A program made the position numbers and the translations under genes. 64,000 nucleotides of DNA from DATFVJ01 sp963727015 (GTDB taxonomy: Bacteria; Actinomycetota; Actinomycetes; Streptosporangiales; Streptosporangiaceae): contig CAVSEV010000012.1 in assembly GCA_963727015.1 (NCBI GenBank), positions 62,001-126,000 on the forward strand. Reading direction: 5' to 3'. Positions 42,834 through 51,619 of the stretch are shown one piece after another; position 1 is the stretch's first letter; each line of letters starts with the position of its first letter. The notes under the pieces were generated by a model, which was not told where the DNA came from, made no database searches, and saw nothing but the letters and a program-made list of their open reading frames with translations.

Positions 42834-43490
42834 TTAGACAGCCCGGTACTCGATGCCTGACAGCGCGCAGAAGACCTCCCAATCGGCACCGTGCAGGCCG
42901 AAATTCATAACCATGTGGTGGGTGCCGCCGGCGCGTAGCCACTCGTCCATGCAGCGCCGGTTCCCAGTAGCGGGATGGAACTGCCCGTAGGGCATCTCAA
43001 GCGCGGGCAACCGCTGCGAGTCGAGCACCTCACCCTCAGACACCACCATGCGGAACCGTTCGCCGCCGAGTGAGACCAGGGAGGCGATGGTCGCAGGACC
43101 CCTTGGGTTGATCCGGAACAGGAACGTCGGGGGATCGCCGAGCTTGCCGATGCCGAACGAGCGCTTGATCAGGCGCACGGGCTCGTCCTCGCGCGCCAGC
43201 TGCCAGTTGCCCTCACCCATTTGGCTCATCAGGATCGAGTCCGAGGGGAAGTCCATCGCATACATCTCGGTGAAGTGTCCCCTGCCGATCAGGCCGTGGC
43301 CGGCGTAGACCATGGTCGCCGCGAGCGCGTCACCCTCGGCACCGTAGCCGTAACCCTGCGCCATCAGCGAAGACGCGGCCGCGAGCGGGAGCCTGGAGAA
43401 CCGCCCGTCCTCGCCGATCGCGTCGAAGTGGGCGGAGTACGCGCGATACCCGCGCTCGGCGAGAATGCATGCAACGCGTCCCAGCTGACG
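42834..43490 (-). pseudogene. araA: L-arabinose isomerase, C-terminal fragment
   Basis: Reads YRAYSAHFDAIGEDGRF, SLMAQGYGYGAEGDALAATM, HFTEMYAMDFPSDSILMSQM, GEGNWQLARED, SLVSLGGERFRMVVSEGEVL, LPALEMPYGQFHPATGN and EWLRAGGTHHMVMNFG. This is the last about 210 of the about 500 residues of AraA, including the Glu-rich metal-site segment EGDALAAT and HMGEGNW-like motif. The N-terminal two thirds are gone, and a 17-bp tandem repeat lies at the break (43500-43580). It cannot isomerise arabinose. Confidence 0.8.
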
Positions 43491-43494
43491 CACC

Positions 43495-43580
43495 GGCAAC
43501 GCAGTGCCTCCCCGCAGGGCAGTGCTTCCCGCAGGGCAATGCTTCCCGCAGGGCAGTGCTTCCCCGCTAGGCAATGCCGG
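43495..43580. repeat. 17-bp tandem repeat at the araA break point
   Basis: About four copies of GCAGTGCTTCCCGCAGG, with small variants, lie directly where araA homology ends. The repeat may have mediated the deletion. Confidence 0.7.
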
Positions 43581-43644
43581 CTCATGGGCGGCTGACGTAG
43601 CAGCGGGCGGCAGAAGGGCAGGCCAGAAGCTCCGGATGTTGTTA

Positions 43645-43660
43645 TTGTTAGCGCTAACGT
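43645..43660. promoter_or_regulatory. LacI-type operator 1
   Basis: TTGTTAGCGCTAACGT contains the perfect palindrome GTTAGCGCTAAC with the central CG step typical of LacI/GalR operators. It lies 76 bp upstream of the LacI-family gene. The same core occurs before araB. Confidence 0.75.
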
Positions 43661-43735
43661 TCTGGGGGCGTCAAGAGGCCTCAGGAGCTGCGTTCCCGTG
43701 TCAAACCGTACGCAAGCCGGCAGAGGCGCAGGGTA

Positions 43736-44815
43736 ATGAGGTCAACGCACCCTGCCGAGGGCGAATCCGTGGGCCAGGCGGCCAGAACGAGTGCACGCGG
43801 CGCCGCGCCAGGTGGCAGAGCGCCCTCGATGAGTGATGTCGCCAGCCTCGCCGGTGTCTCGCACCAGACTGTTTCGCGGGTGATCGCGGACCATCCGAAT
43901 GTGCGGCCGCGTACCAGGGCGCGGGTGCTCGCCGCCATCGAAGAACTCGGCTACCTGCCGAACACCGCTGCGCGGGCGCTGGCGACCGGGCGATCGAAGA
44001 CTCTCGGCGTGGTCAGCCTGAACAGCACGCTGTTCGGGCCGGCCTCGACGCTGTACAGCATCGAGGAAGCGGCCAAGCTGGCCGGCTACTTCGTCACCGT
44101 GGCCAGTGTCCGCTCGCTCGACCGGATGTCCCTGCGCGAGGCCACCGCGCGGCTAATCGGCCAGGCCGTCGACGGGCTAGTGGTGATCGCGCCGCTTGCG
44201 TCGGCCGCCGATGCGCTGCGCGACTTGCCCAAGGACACCGCGATTGTCGCGGTGGACGGCGACCCGGAGGCGCACGATGCCGTGGTCGGGGTCGACCAGG
44301 TGACGGGCGCCAGGATCGCAACCCAGCACCTGCTCGCGGCCGGCCACCGAACGGTTTGGCACATCGCGGGACCGCAGGACTGGTTCGACGCGCGCGGCCG
44401 CATCGCCGGCTGGCAGGAAGCACTCGAGCAGGCAGATGCCGAGGTGCCACCGCTGCTCAATGGTGACTGGAGCGCACGTTCCGGCTACCAGGCCGGGCAG
44501 GTCCTGGCCAGGATGCCCGACGTCACCGCGGTCTTCGCGGGCAACGATCAGATGGCGCTCGGCCTGCTCCGCGCGCTCAACGAACGGGGCAGGCGAGTTC
44601 CGTCCGACATCAGCGTCGTCGGCTTCGACGACATCCCGGAGGCCGCCTACTACACCCCGCCGCTGACCACCGTACGGCAGGACTTCGACGCGGTCGGCAG
44701 GCGCAGCCTGCACATGCTGATTGACCAGATCACCTCGGAGCCCGGCGGCACCGGTTACGACCTCATCGACACCGAGCTTGTCATCCGCCAGAGCACCACA
44801 CCGCCGCACCGCTGA
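43736..44815 (+). CDS. LacI-family transcriptional regulator of the arabinose genes
   Basis: 359 aa from ATG 43736; ATG 43829 (MSDVASLAGVSHQTVSR) is the start that relatives would use, and the extra 31 residues look unstructured. HTH: SDVASLAGVSHQTVSRVIAD with hinge helix LPNTAARALATG. The periplasmic-binding-like sugar domain follows (KTLGVVSLNSTLFGPAS, DGLVVIAPLASAADAL, VTAVFAGNDQMALGLLRAL, ISVVGFDDIPEAAYYTPPLT). It sits between araA and araB remnants and two identical operator cores, so it most likely represses them in the absence of L-arabinose or L-arabinitol. The gene is intact although its targets are decayed. Confidence 0.85.
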   Translation: MRSTHPAEGESVGQAARTSARGAAPGGRAPSMSDVASLAGVSHQTVSRVIADHPNVRPRTRARVLAAIEELGYLPNTAARALATGRSKTLGVVSLNSTLFGPASTLYSIEEAAKLAGYFVTVASVRSLDRMSLREATARLIGQAVDGLVVIAPLASAADALRDLPKDTAIVAVDGDPEAHDAVVGVDQVTGARIATQHLLAAGHRTVWHIAGPQDWFDARGRIAGWQEALEQADAEVPPLLNGDWSARSGYQAGQVLARMPDVTAVFAGNDQMALGLLRALNERGRRVPSDISVVGFDDIPEAAYYTPPLTTVRQDFDAVGRRSLHMLIDQITSEPGGTGYDLIDTELVIRQSTTPPHR

Positions 44816-44846
44816 CCATTGCCGTTCAGCTGTTGGGGCCGCAGTC

Positions 44847-46497
44847 TCAGCCGGCTCCGCCTTTCTCAAGCGCCCGGGCACGGGTCTCGCGCAGGCGGTG
44901 CATGACCTTGTTCTCGCGGCCGAAGTAATCGTGTAGCCGCGTGTACTCGGCATGGAGGGCGTCGTACGCCCAGGACGTGCCGGGATCGGGCCGGTAGACG
45001 TTGCGCTGGATGCGGCCCATCACCTCGGCGGCAGCAGGAACGCTTGGATACTCGCCCGCGGCCACCGCGGCGTGGATCGCGGCGCCGAGCGCGGGACCTT
45101 GCTCCGAACCGATCAGGCTGAGCGGCCTGCCGGTGACGTCGGCGTATATCTGCATCAGCAGCTTGTTCTTCAGCAGGCCGCCCGCGATCACCAGTTCGTT
45201 GATGGGCACGCCGGAGCGGTCGAAGGCGTCGATGATGGCCCGGGTGCCGAACGCGGTAGATTCCAGCAGCGCGCGGTATATCTCGGGCGGCCGGGTGGCG
45301 AGGGTCAGGCCCACCATCATCCCAGACAGATGATGGTCGACCAGGATCGATCGGTTGCCGTTCCACCAGTCGAGTGCCACCAGGCCGTGACCGCCGGGCG
45401 GGATCTTGGCGGCAAGCTCGGCCATCAGGTCATGGACGGAGATGCCACGTTCGGCGGCGCGCTCCGTGTACTCCGCGGGCACACCCTGCCGCACGTACCA
45501 GGCGAAGATGTCACCCACCCCGCTCTGCCCGGCCTCATAACCCCGGAGCCCGGCGACGATGCCGCCGTCGACGACACCGCACGTCCCCGGTACTTCCGCG
45601 AGGTTCTCGCAGTTCACCACGTGGCACGTCGATGTGCCCATGACGAGCAGCATCTGGCCGGGCGTGATCGCCCGTGCCGCAGGCGCGGTGACGTGCGCGT
45701 CGACGTTACCGACGCACACCGCCGTCCCCTCGCGCAGTCCGGTCCATTGCGCGGCGAGCGCAGTCAGGCCGCCGGCACGGCTGCCGAGCGGCGAGATCGG
45801 ATGCTCGAGCTTGGCGGTGAAACCGGCGAATCCGGGATCAAGGGCCGCAAGGTAATCCTTGGACGGGTAGTGGCCGTCCTGGTATATCCCCTTGTACCCG
45901 GCCGTGCAGGCGTTGCGGGTCTCGCTGCCGCACAACTGCCAGGTGATCCAGTCAGTGGCCTCGATCCAGCGGTCCGCGCGCCGGTAGATCGCCTGGATCT
46001 TCCTCGAGGACCTGCAAGCCCTTGGCGAACTGCCACTCGGACGAGATCCGGCCACCGTACCTCGCGATCCACGGCTCGCCCCTGGCATGGGCAAGCTCGG
46101 TGATCCGGTCAGCCTGCGGTTGAGCCGCGTGGTGCTTCCACAGCTTGGGGTACGCATGCGGGCGGCCGCGCAGTTCGTCGATCTCGCACAGCGGCGTCCC
46201 CTCGCTGGTCGTGGCCAGCACGGTGCAGGCGGTGAAGTCGACACCGATGCCGACGATTTGCCCAGGATCCAATCCGGCCCGCGCGACCGCCGCTGGTACC
46301 GCCCGCCTGAGCACCTCGCGGTAGTCGTCGGGGTCCTGCAGCGCCCAGTCAGGTGGCAGCGGCCGCCCGCCAGAAGGGAGCTCGCGTTCGATCACGCCAT
46401 GCTGGTACTCGTGCACAGCAGTGCCGACCTCCGCGCCGTCGCCGACCCGGACGACGAGCGCGCGGCCGGACAGCGTGCCGAAGTCGACGCCAACCAC
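44847..46497 (-). pseudogene. araB: Ribulokinase (FGGY family), one-base insertion
   Basis: ATP-dependent phosphorylation of L-ribulose in arabinose breakdown. Start taken as GTG 46497 after GGATAGG (earlier GTG 46530 would put the operator inside the gene). VVGVDFGTLSGRALVVRVGD, VIERELPSG, WALQDPDDYREVL, IGVDFTACTVLATTSEGTPL and RISSEWQFAKGLQVLEEDP; then one extra A near 46000 (GATCCAGGCG for GATCCGGCG) shifts frame to IYRRADRWIEATDWITWQLC, GNVDAHVTAPAARAITPGQM, VMGTSTCHVVNC and VIAGGLLKNKLLMQIYADVT. All FGGY motifs are present. The damaged araA nearby favours true decay, though a read error cannot be excluded. Confidence 0.85.
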
Positions 46498-46510
46498 GTA
46501 CCTATCCGAT

Positions 46511-46526
46511 TTGTTAGCGCTAACAA
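46511..46526. promoter_or_regulatory. LacI-type operator 2 before araB
   Basis: TTGTTAGCGCTAACAA is a perfect 16-bp palindrome just upstream of the likely araB start and shares GTTAGCGCTAAC with operator 1. Binding here would block araB expression. Confidence 0.8.
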
Positions 46527-46530
46527 CCAC

Positions 46531-47002
46531 AGCTCATATCCTAGCGTTTAATGATCGCGGTCCATTAGCTGCGCGAATGAGATGCGGCGCCAGCGGGCAG
46601 GGCTTGACGAGCCACCAGTGCGAGACTGCCATGATCCGTTCTTGCGTGTAACTCAGCGCGCGCTATTTGCGCGAACTCAACGCGGAAACGGATCATGCAC
46701 GCGGTCGGCGCGCGGCAGCCGCATCAGGCGAGGTCGCGGCGCACGGAGCCTGGCCACGAGCGCTCGGCAAGGGCTCGGCCATGATCCGGCATGCGCTCAA
46801 CTCACCGGCAATAGTCGCCGTCACTCGTGCAAAGGCTCGAACACGGCGTGCGGCACAGCGGACGGCAAGTGGACAGGTGGGTGCCCTATGGTGCCATGTG
46901 CTGCTCGGCTCGCGACCGTGCGAGCCTAGATCTTGGCGAGTCAATCACGGTCATGAAAGTGCCCGCGCCGCGGCTTCGACGACGCCATGCGCGGCTGCCC
47001 GC
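46531..47002. other. Gene-free stretch with an inverted repeat
   Basis: About 470 bp between araB and der. CATGATCCGTT (46630-46640) pairs with AACGGATCATG (46687-46697). Between them GCGCG/CGCGC segments can extend the structure. CATGATCCG occurs once more near 46779. No protein gene is supported. Confidence 0.5.
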
Positions 47003-48544
47003 TTACGAACCCGAGGATCGCCCTGTACGCTCGCGGCGCTTTTCCCGCAACCGCATCGACACGTGGACCGGGCTGCCGACGAAACCGAACTCCGCACGCA
47101 GCTTCCGCTCGATGAACCTGCGGTACCCGGCCTCGAGGAAGCCCGTGGTGAACAGCACGAAGTGCGGCGGCCGCGTCCCCGCCTGGGTGGCGAACAGGAT
47201 CTTCGGCGCGCGGCCGCCGCGGGCCGGCGGCGGGTTCGCCGCCACCAGGTCCGCCAGCCAGGCATTGAGCCGCCCGGTCGGCACGCGGGTTTCCCAGCCG
47301 GCGAGCGCCGCCTCGAGCGCGGGCACCAGCCGCTCGGTGTGCCGGCCGCTGGCCGCCGATATGTTGACCCGCGGCGCCCAGCGCGCCGTGTGAAGCTGCC
47401 TGTCGATCTCGCGCTCCAGGTAACGGCGGCGCTCCTCGTCGACCAGATCCCACTTGTTGTAGGCGATCACCAGCGCCCGCCCCGCCTCGATCACCATGGA
47501 CACGATCCGCAGGTCCTGTTCAGTCAGCGGAGCGCTGGCGTCCACGAGCACCACGCCGACCTCGGCACGTTCGAGCGCCGCCGCCGCGCGCAGCGTCGCG
47601 TAGTAGTCCGCGCCCTGGCTGTCCCTGAACCGGCGGCGTATGCCGGCAGTGTCCACGAACCTCCACTGCTCGCCGCCGAGCGTAACCAGCTCATCCACCG
47701 GATCGCGGGTGGTGCCAGCGACGTCGTCGACGACCGCACGTTGCTGCCCGGCCAGCCGGTTCAGCAGGCTGGACTTGCCCACGTTGGGCAGGCCGACGAG
47801 CGCCACCCGGCGCGGACCACCCGATATCCCGAACGGCTCCGGTGGTGTCGGTGGCAGCGCGTCGAGCACCGCGTCGAGCAGATCGCCACTGCCCCGGCCG
47901 TGCAGCGCACTGACGGGCAGCGGCTCACCGAGCCCGAGGGACCAGAGGGCGGCGACATCGGGCTCGGCCTTTGTGTCGTCGACCTTGTTCGCGGCGAGTA
48001 CGACCGGCTTGCCCGACTTGAGCAGAACCCCCGCCACGACTGCATCGGTATCGGTCACACCAACCGGGGCGTCCACCACGAAGAGCACCGCGTCGGCCGT
48101 CTCCGCGGCAAGCTGGGCCTGCGCGGCGACCTGTGCGGCCAGGCCGGACGCCGACGGCTCCCAGCCGCCCGTATCGACCACAGTGAACGAGCGGCCGCGC
48201 CAGTTCGCGTCGTAGGCCACCCGGTCACGCGTCACCCCCGGGGTGTCCTCCACAACTGCCTGCCGGCGGCCCAGAATCCGGTTGACCAGCGTCGACTTCC
48301 CCACATTGGGCCGGCCGACCACCGCAAGCACCGGCGCGGCGACCTGGTGGTCCACCGTGCCAATGCCGTCCGCCATGCTCATGTCGTCCGCCATGCTCAT
48401 GTCGTCCGCTGGGCCCGCGTCGTCTGCCGTGCCCGCTGTGCCCATGTCGTCTGCTGTGCCCATGTCGTCTGCTGTGCCCATGTCGTCTTTTGTGGCGTCG
48501 CCTTCTGCGGCGTCGTTTTCTAGGGTCCGGCCGGTCGCAGTCAC
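47003..48544 (-). CDS. der: Ribosome-associated GTPase Der (EngA)
   Basis: 513 aa. Essential double-domain GTPase in 50S subunit maturation. GTPase 1: VVGRPNVGKSTLVNRILG, EDTPGVTRDRV, VVDTGGWEP, NKVD. GTPase 2: LVGLPNVGKSSLLNRLAG, DDVAGTTRDPVDE, FVDTAGIRRR, NKWD. The KH-like C-terminus includes APKILFATQAGTRPPHFVLF and YRRFIERKLRAEFGF. The first about 65 residues are an unusual acidic extension built from repeats (DDMGTADDMGTA, ADDMSMADDMS) coded by short tandem DNA repeats. It follows tyrA by 25 bp in the same direction; the cytidylate kinase gene often found between them is absent. Confidence 0.95.
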   Translation of the reverse strand: MTATGRTLENDAAEGDATKDDMGTADDMGTADDMGTAGTADDAGPADDMSMADDMSMADGIGTVDHQVAAPVLAVVGRPNVGKSTLVNRILGRRQAVVEDTPGVTRDRVAYDANWRGRSFTVVDTGGWEPSASGLAAQVAAQAQLAAETADAVLFVVDAPVGVTDTDAVVAGVLLKSGKPVVLAANKVDDTKAEPDVAALWSLGLGEPLPVSALHGRGSGDLLDAVLDALPPTPPEPFGISGGPRRVALVGLPNVGKSSLLNRLAGQQRAVVDDVAGTTRDPVDELVTLGGEQWRFVDTAGIRRRFRDSQGADYYATLRAAAALERAEVGVVLVDASAPLTEQDLRIVSMVIEAGRALVIAYNKWDLVDEERRRYLEREIDRQLHTARWAPRVNISAASGRHTERLVPALEAALAGWETRVPTGRLNAWLADLVAANPPPARGGRAPKILFATQAGTRPPHFVLFTTGFLEAGYRRFIERKLRAEFGFVGSPVHVSMRLREKRRERTGRSSGS

Positions 48545-48569
48545 GCCGTGATGTTATACGCGGCGCGGG

Positions 48570-49670
48570 TCAGTCGTGGACCGGCCAGCCATGCTCGCGG
48601 AGCGCGGCGGCCAGCCGCCCCGCGGCCTCCGGCCGCACGGACAGTTCGGCCACGCCGACGGGAAGGCCCGGCGAGTGCTCGATGGAGACGTCCTCGATGT
48701 TGACGTCCGCATCGCCTGCCGCCTGGAACAGGCGGGTCAGCTCACCGGGCTTGTCGGCGATCACGACCTGGAGGATGACGTAGGAGGCAGCGGGTCCGCC
48801 GCGCTTGCCCGGGATCCTCGCCACGCCGGTGACCGCGCGGGAAAGCAGGTCGGTGACCCGCTTACCGGACGTCTCTTCGCCGTCCGCGACCTCGCGCAGG
48901 GCCTCGGCGGCGGCCGTGAGATCGGCGGCTGTCGCGTCGAGCAGCCTCGCGACAGGCTCCGCGTTCGCGGTGAGGATCGAGGTCCACAGGCGCGCGTCGC
49001 CCGCCGCGATCCTGGTCACGTCCCGCAGCCCCTGGCCTGCCAGCCCCAGTGCGCCTTGCTCCGCGCTGTTCAGCCTGGCCGCCATGGCGGCCGACACCAG
49101 ATGCGGCAGGTGCGAGACGAGGGCAACGAACCGGTCGTGCCGCGCGGCGTCCACCTCGGCGGGCTCGGCGCCGCAGGCGTGCACGAGCGCACGCACCGCG
49201 GCAAGCGCGGCCGCGTCGGTCTGCGGCAGCGGACACAGCGCCCATGGACGGCCAAGGAACAGATCGGCGCGTGCGGCGGCGGGCCCTGACCGCTCGCGGC
49301 CGGCCAGCGGATGACCGGCGACATAGGTGGCCAGGTCACAGCCAAGCTGGCGGGCCTGCGTCAGTGGGAGCACCTTCACGCTGGCCAGATCGGTGTAGAC
49401 GCGGGCGAGGTCACGCGTCTGGGCGCTGGCGAGCGCGGGCGCGACCGCCGTGGGGGGCATCGCGAGCACGGCGAGGTCCGCGGGACCTCCGGGCAGTCCG
49501 GCCGCGGGCAGGATCTCCCCGGCGCCAAGGTCGGCGGCGAGCCGCTGGGCACCGTCGTCGGAGTCACGGAGCCAGACCCGCGCGCCCTGCTCGCGTGCGG
49601 CGAGTGCCACCGACGTGCCCATCATCCCAGCGCCGAGCACGACAAGCCGCTGGCCGCGAAGAGCGGTCAT
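48570..49670 (-). CDS. tyrA: Prephenate dehydrogenase
   Basis: 366 aa from ATG 49670, which overlaps the aroH stop (ATGA). NAD-dependent oxidation of prephenate to 4-hydroxyphenylpyruvate for tyrosine. Rossmann motif RLVVLGAGMMGTSVALAARE, then YTDLASVKVLPL, YVAGHPLAGRERSGPAAARA (catalytic His region GHPLAGRE) and RHDRFVALVSHLPHLVSAAM. The C-terminus SYVILQVVIADKPGELTRLF, DVNIEDVSIEHSPG is an ACT domain, probably the tyrosine feedback site. Translationally coupled to chorismate mutase, which supplies its substrate. Confidence 0.93.
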   Translation of the reverse strand: MTALRGQRLVVLGAGMMGTSVALAAREQGARVWLRDSDDGAQRLAADLGAGEILPAAGLPGGPADLAVLAMPPTAVAPALASAQTRDLARVYTDLASVKVLPLTQARQLGCDLATYVAGHPLAGRERSGPAAARADLFLGRPWALCPLPQTDAAALAAVRALVHACGAEPAEVDAARHDRFVALVSHLPHLVSAAMAARLNSAEQGALGLAGQGLRDVTRIAAGDARLWTSILTANAEPVARLLDATAADLTAAAEALREVADGEETSGKRVTDLLSRAVTGVARIPGKRGGPAASYVILQVVIADKPGELTRLFQAAGDADVNIEDVSIEHSPGLPVGVAELSVRPEAAGRLAAALREHGWPVHD

Positions 49671-50026
49671 TGTGCGATGTCCAGCCGCAGCGTGGTTGCG
49701 CCGCGCAGGTACACGTGCTGGATCTGCGACCGTGGCCTTGCCGTGTCCACATGCATGAGCAGCCGTACCACCCGGGGTAGCGCGCCGGGCACCTCGATCT
49801 CCGTGGTGCACAGCAGCGGAACGTCGTGGAAGCCGATCTTGCGGGCGGCGATCGCGGGGAACTCCGCGGTGAGGTCCTGGGTCGCGGTGAAGATGACACT
49901 GATCACGTCGTCTGTGGTCAGTTCGTTGCGGGCGAGCACCTCCGTTACCAGCTCAATCGTGGCATCCAGAATCGACTCGCGGTCGTTCGCCGCGACCTGG
50001 ATGGCGCCTCGTATCGCTCTCACCAC
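49667..50026 (-). CDS. aroH: Chorismate mutase, AroH type
   Basis: 119 aa, the normal length of the trimeric AroH class. Converts chorismate to prephenate. MVRAIRGAIQVAANDRESIL has the N-terminal Arg used in substrate binding. ELVTEVLARNELTTDDVISV, IFTATQDLTAEFPAIAARKI, VPLLCTTEIEVPGALPRVVR and LLMHVDTARPRSQIQHVYLR contain the conserved Cys, Glu and Arg of the active site. It precedes tyrA with a 4-bp overlap. It follows rluB by 44 bp, so the whole scpA-scpB-rluB-aroH-tyrA-der row is probably one transcription unit. Confidence 0.93.
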   Translation of the reverse strand: MVRAIRGAIQVAANDRESILDATIELVTEVLARNELTTDDVISVIFTATQDLTAEFPAIAARKIGFHDVPLLCTTEIEVPGALPRVVRLLMHVDTARPRSQIQHVYLRGATTLRLDIAQ

Positions 50027-50070
50027 GATCTCAGGTTATCGGCCCTAGGTGATTGGCCGGTGCGTGGTTC

Positions 50071-50838
50071 CTATAGCCCGACGGCAAAGTACAGCTCACC
50101 TATCTCAGCCGTGCTCAGCTCCCGGACCGTGCCTGGTCTCTGCGAGCCGAGCCGCACCGGCCCAACGTTGGTGCGGACCAGCCTGCGCACCGGGTGGCCT
50201 GCTTCCTCAAGCAACCGCCTGACGATGTGCTTGCGGCCCTCGTGCAGCGTCACCTCGACGAGCGCGCGCCCGCTCGCCTGCTCGACCACGCGGAACCTAT
50301 CTACCGTCACCACCCCGTCATCCAGCGTGATCCCGTTCTGCAAGCGCCGCCCGAGGTCGCGCGGCAGCGGACCAGGTACGTCCGCCAGGTAGGTCTTGAC
50401 CATCCCGTAGCGGGGGTGTGCCAGCCTGTGTGCAAGTTCGCCGTCGTTGGTGAGCAGGAGCAGGCCTTCTGTGTCGTAGTCGAGCCTGCCGACGTGGTAC
50501 AGCCGCTCCGGCCGGTCGCCGACGAAGTCGGCGAGCGTGCGCCTGCCGTGCGGATCCGACATCGCGCTGAGCACGCCAGGCGGCTTGTTCAGCGCGAGAT
50601 ACACCAGATCCTGGCGGGCCGGGATACGCCTGCCGTCCACCCGGATGATCTGGCGAGCGGTATCCACCCTGGCACCGAACCTGCCGACGACCTCGCCGTC
50701 GACCTCGACCCTGCCCTCGGCGATCAGCTCCTCGCAATGCCTGCGGCTGCCGAGCCCGGCAGCGGCCAGGATCTTCTGCAGCCGTACGCCGGGCTCAGGC
50801 TCCGTCTGGGGCCCTATCTCAGTTTCCAGTTTGCTCAC
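50071..50838 (-). CDS. rluB: 23S rRNA pseudouridine synthase, RluB/RsuA family
   Basis: About 255 aa from GTG 50838, which overlaps the scpB 3' end by 20 bp. N-terminal S4 RNA-binding domain: VRLQKILAAAGLGSRRHCEE, LIAEGRVEVDGEVVGRFGAR. Catalytic domain: LNKPPGVLSAMSD, ERLYHVGRLDYDTEGLLLLT (catalytic Asp in GRLDYDTEG), GELAHRLAHPRYGMVKTY and EGRKHIVRRLLEEAGHPVRR. Isomerises uridines of 23S rRNA. The location behind scpA-scpB is conserved in actinobacteria and supports the name. Relatives with only moderate identity could be RluE/F types. Confidence 0.92.
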   Translation of the reverse strand: MSKLETEIGPQTEPEPGVRLQKILAAAGLGSRRHCEELIAEGRVEVDGEVVGRFGARVDTARQIIRVDGRRIPARQDLVYLALNKPPGVLSAMSDPHGRRTLADFVGDRPERLYHVGRLDYDTEGLLLLTNDGELAHRLAHPRYGMVKTYLADVPGPLPRDLGRRLQNGITLDDGVVTVDRFRVVEQASGRALVEVTLHEGRKHIVRRLLEEAGHPVRRLVRTNVGPVRLGSQRPGTVRELSTAEIGELYFAVGL

Positions 50839-51619
50839 GCTCGATGTCCTCGACGTCCTCAGGCAGAAACGGGGCAAGTTCCGGCAGCTCATCAAGGTCG
50901 CGCAGGCCGATTCGCTCAAGGAAGTAGCCGGTCGTGCGGTACAGGATCGCACCGGTCTCCGCGTCGGTGCCCGCCTCGTCGACCAGGCCGCGCAGCACCA
51001 GCGTCCGCATGACGCCGTCGCAGTTGACGCCGCGTACCGCCGACACCCGGGACCGGCTCACCGGCTGCCGGTAGGCAACCACCGCGAGGGTCTCGAGCGC
51101 CGCCTGCGTGAGCCGCACCTCCTGGCCGTCACGGACGAACCGCTCCACCACGGGCGCACACTCCGCCCTTGTGTAGAACCGCCAGCCGCCCGCCACCTCG
51201 CGCAGATCGAAGCCGCGGCCCTGCGCAGTGTATTCCGCCGCGAGCTCAGCAAGTGCCTGCGCGACATCGCCGCGTGGGCTCTCGAGAACCTGCGCGAGCA
51301 CCACCTCGGCCACGGGCTCGTCCACGACAAGGAGGACTGCTTCGAGGGACGCCCGCAGAAGCGGCAGCCGTTCGGCGGCGCCCGGCTGAAGCGGCAGCCG
51401 TTCGGCGGCGTCCGGCTGAAGCGGCAGCCGTTCGGCGGCGCCCGGCTGGGGGGACGCCGCTTCATCGGTAGGCACCCCGGGCTCCGGTGGCCCGGAGCCC
51501 CCCGGTTCCGTGTCTGCCCCGGGGGACGACCCCGCGGAGCCGCCGGTTTCCGTGTCTGCCCTGGGGGACGACCCCGCCGAGCCCCCCGGTTCCGTGTCGC
51601 CGGGCATGTCCTCGCTCAT
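50819..51619 (-). CDS. scpB: Segregation and condensation protein B
   Basis: 266 aa; ATG overlaps the scpA stop (ATGA). Winged-helix subunit of the SMC-ScpAB condensin. The core starts near residue 85: LRASLEAVLLVVDEPVAEVV, AALETLAVVAYRQPVSRSRV, SAVRGVNCDGVMRTLVLRGL, GAILYRTTGYFLERIGLRDL and DELPELAPFLPEDVEDIE. The first about 85 residues are an odd extension: two or three DTExGGSAGSSP units and three PGAAERLPLQ units, coded by tandem repeats (30-bp units around 51355-51450). This part is likely disordered and not needed for the core function. Confidence 0.93.
   Translation of the reverse strand: MSEDMPGDTEPGGSAGSSPRADTETGGSAGSSPGADTEPGGSGPPEPGVPTDEAASPQPGAAERLPLQPDAAERLPLQPGAAERLPLLRASLEAVLLVVDEPVAEVVLAQVLESPRGDVAQALAELAAEYTAQGRGFDLREVAGGWRFYTRAECAPVVERFVRDGQEVRLTQAALETLAVVAYRQPVSRSRVSAVRGVNCDGVMRTLVLRGLVDEAGTDAETGAILYRTTGYFLERIGLRDLDELPELAPFLPEDVEDIEREQTGN

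Noticed and set aside
46667..48523. 618-codon plus-strand open frame over der
   Set aside because: Shadow of der: no motifs, and it covers a well-conserved essential gene on the other strand.
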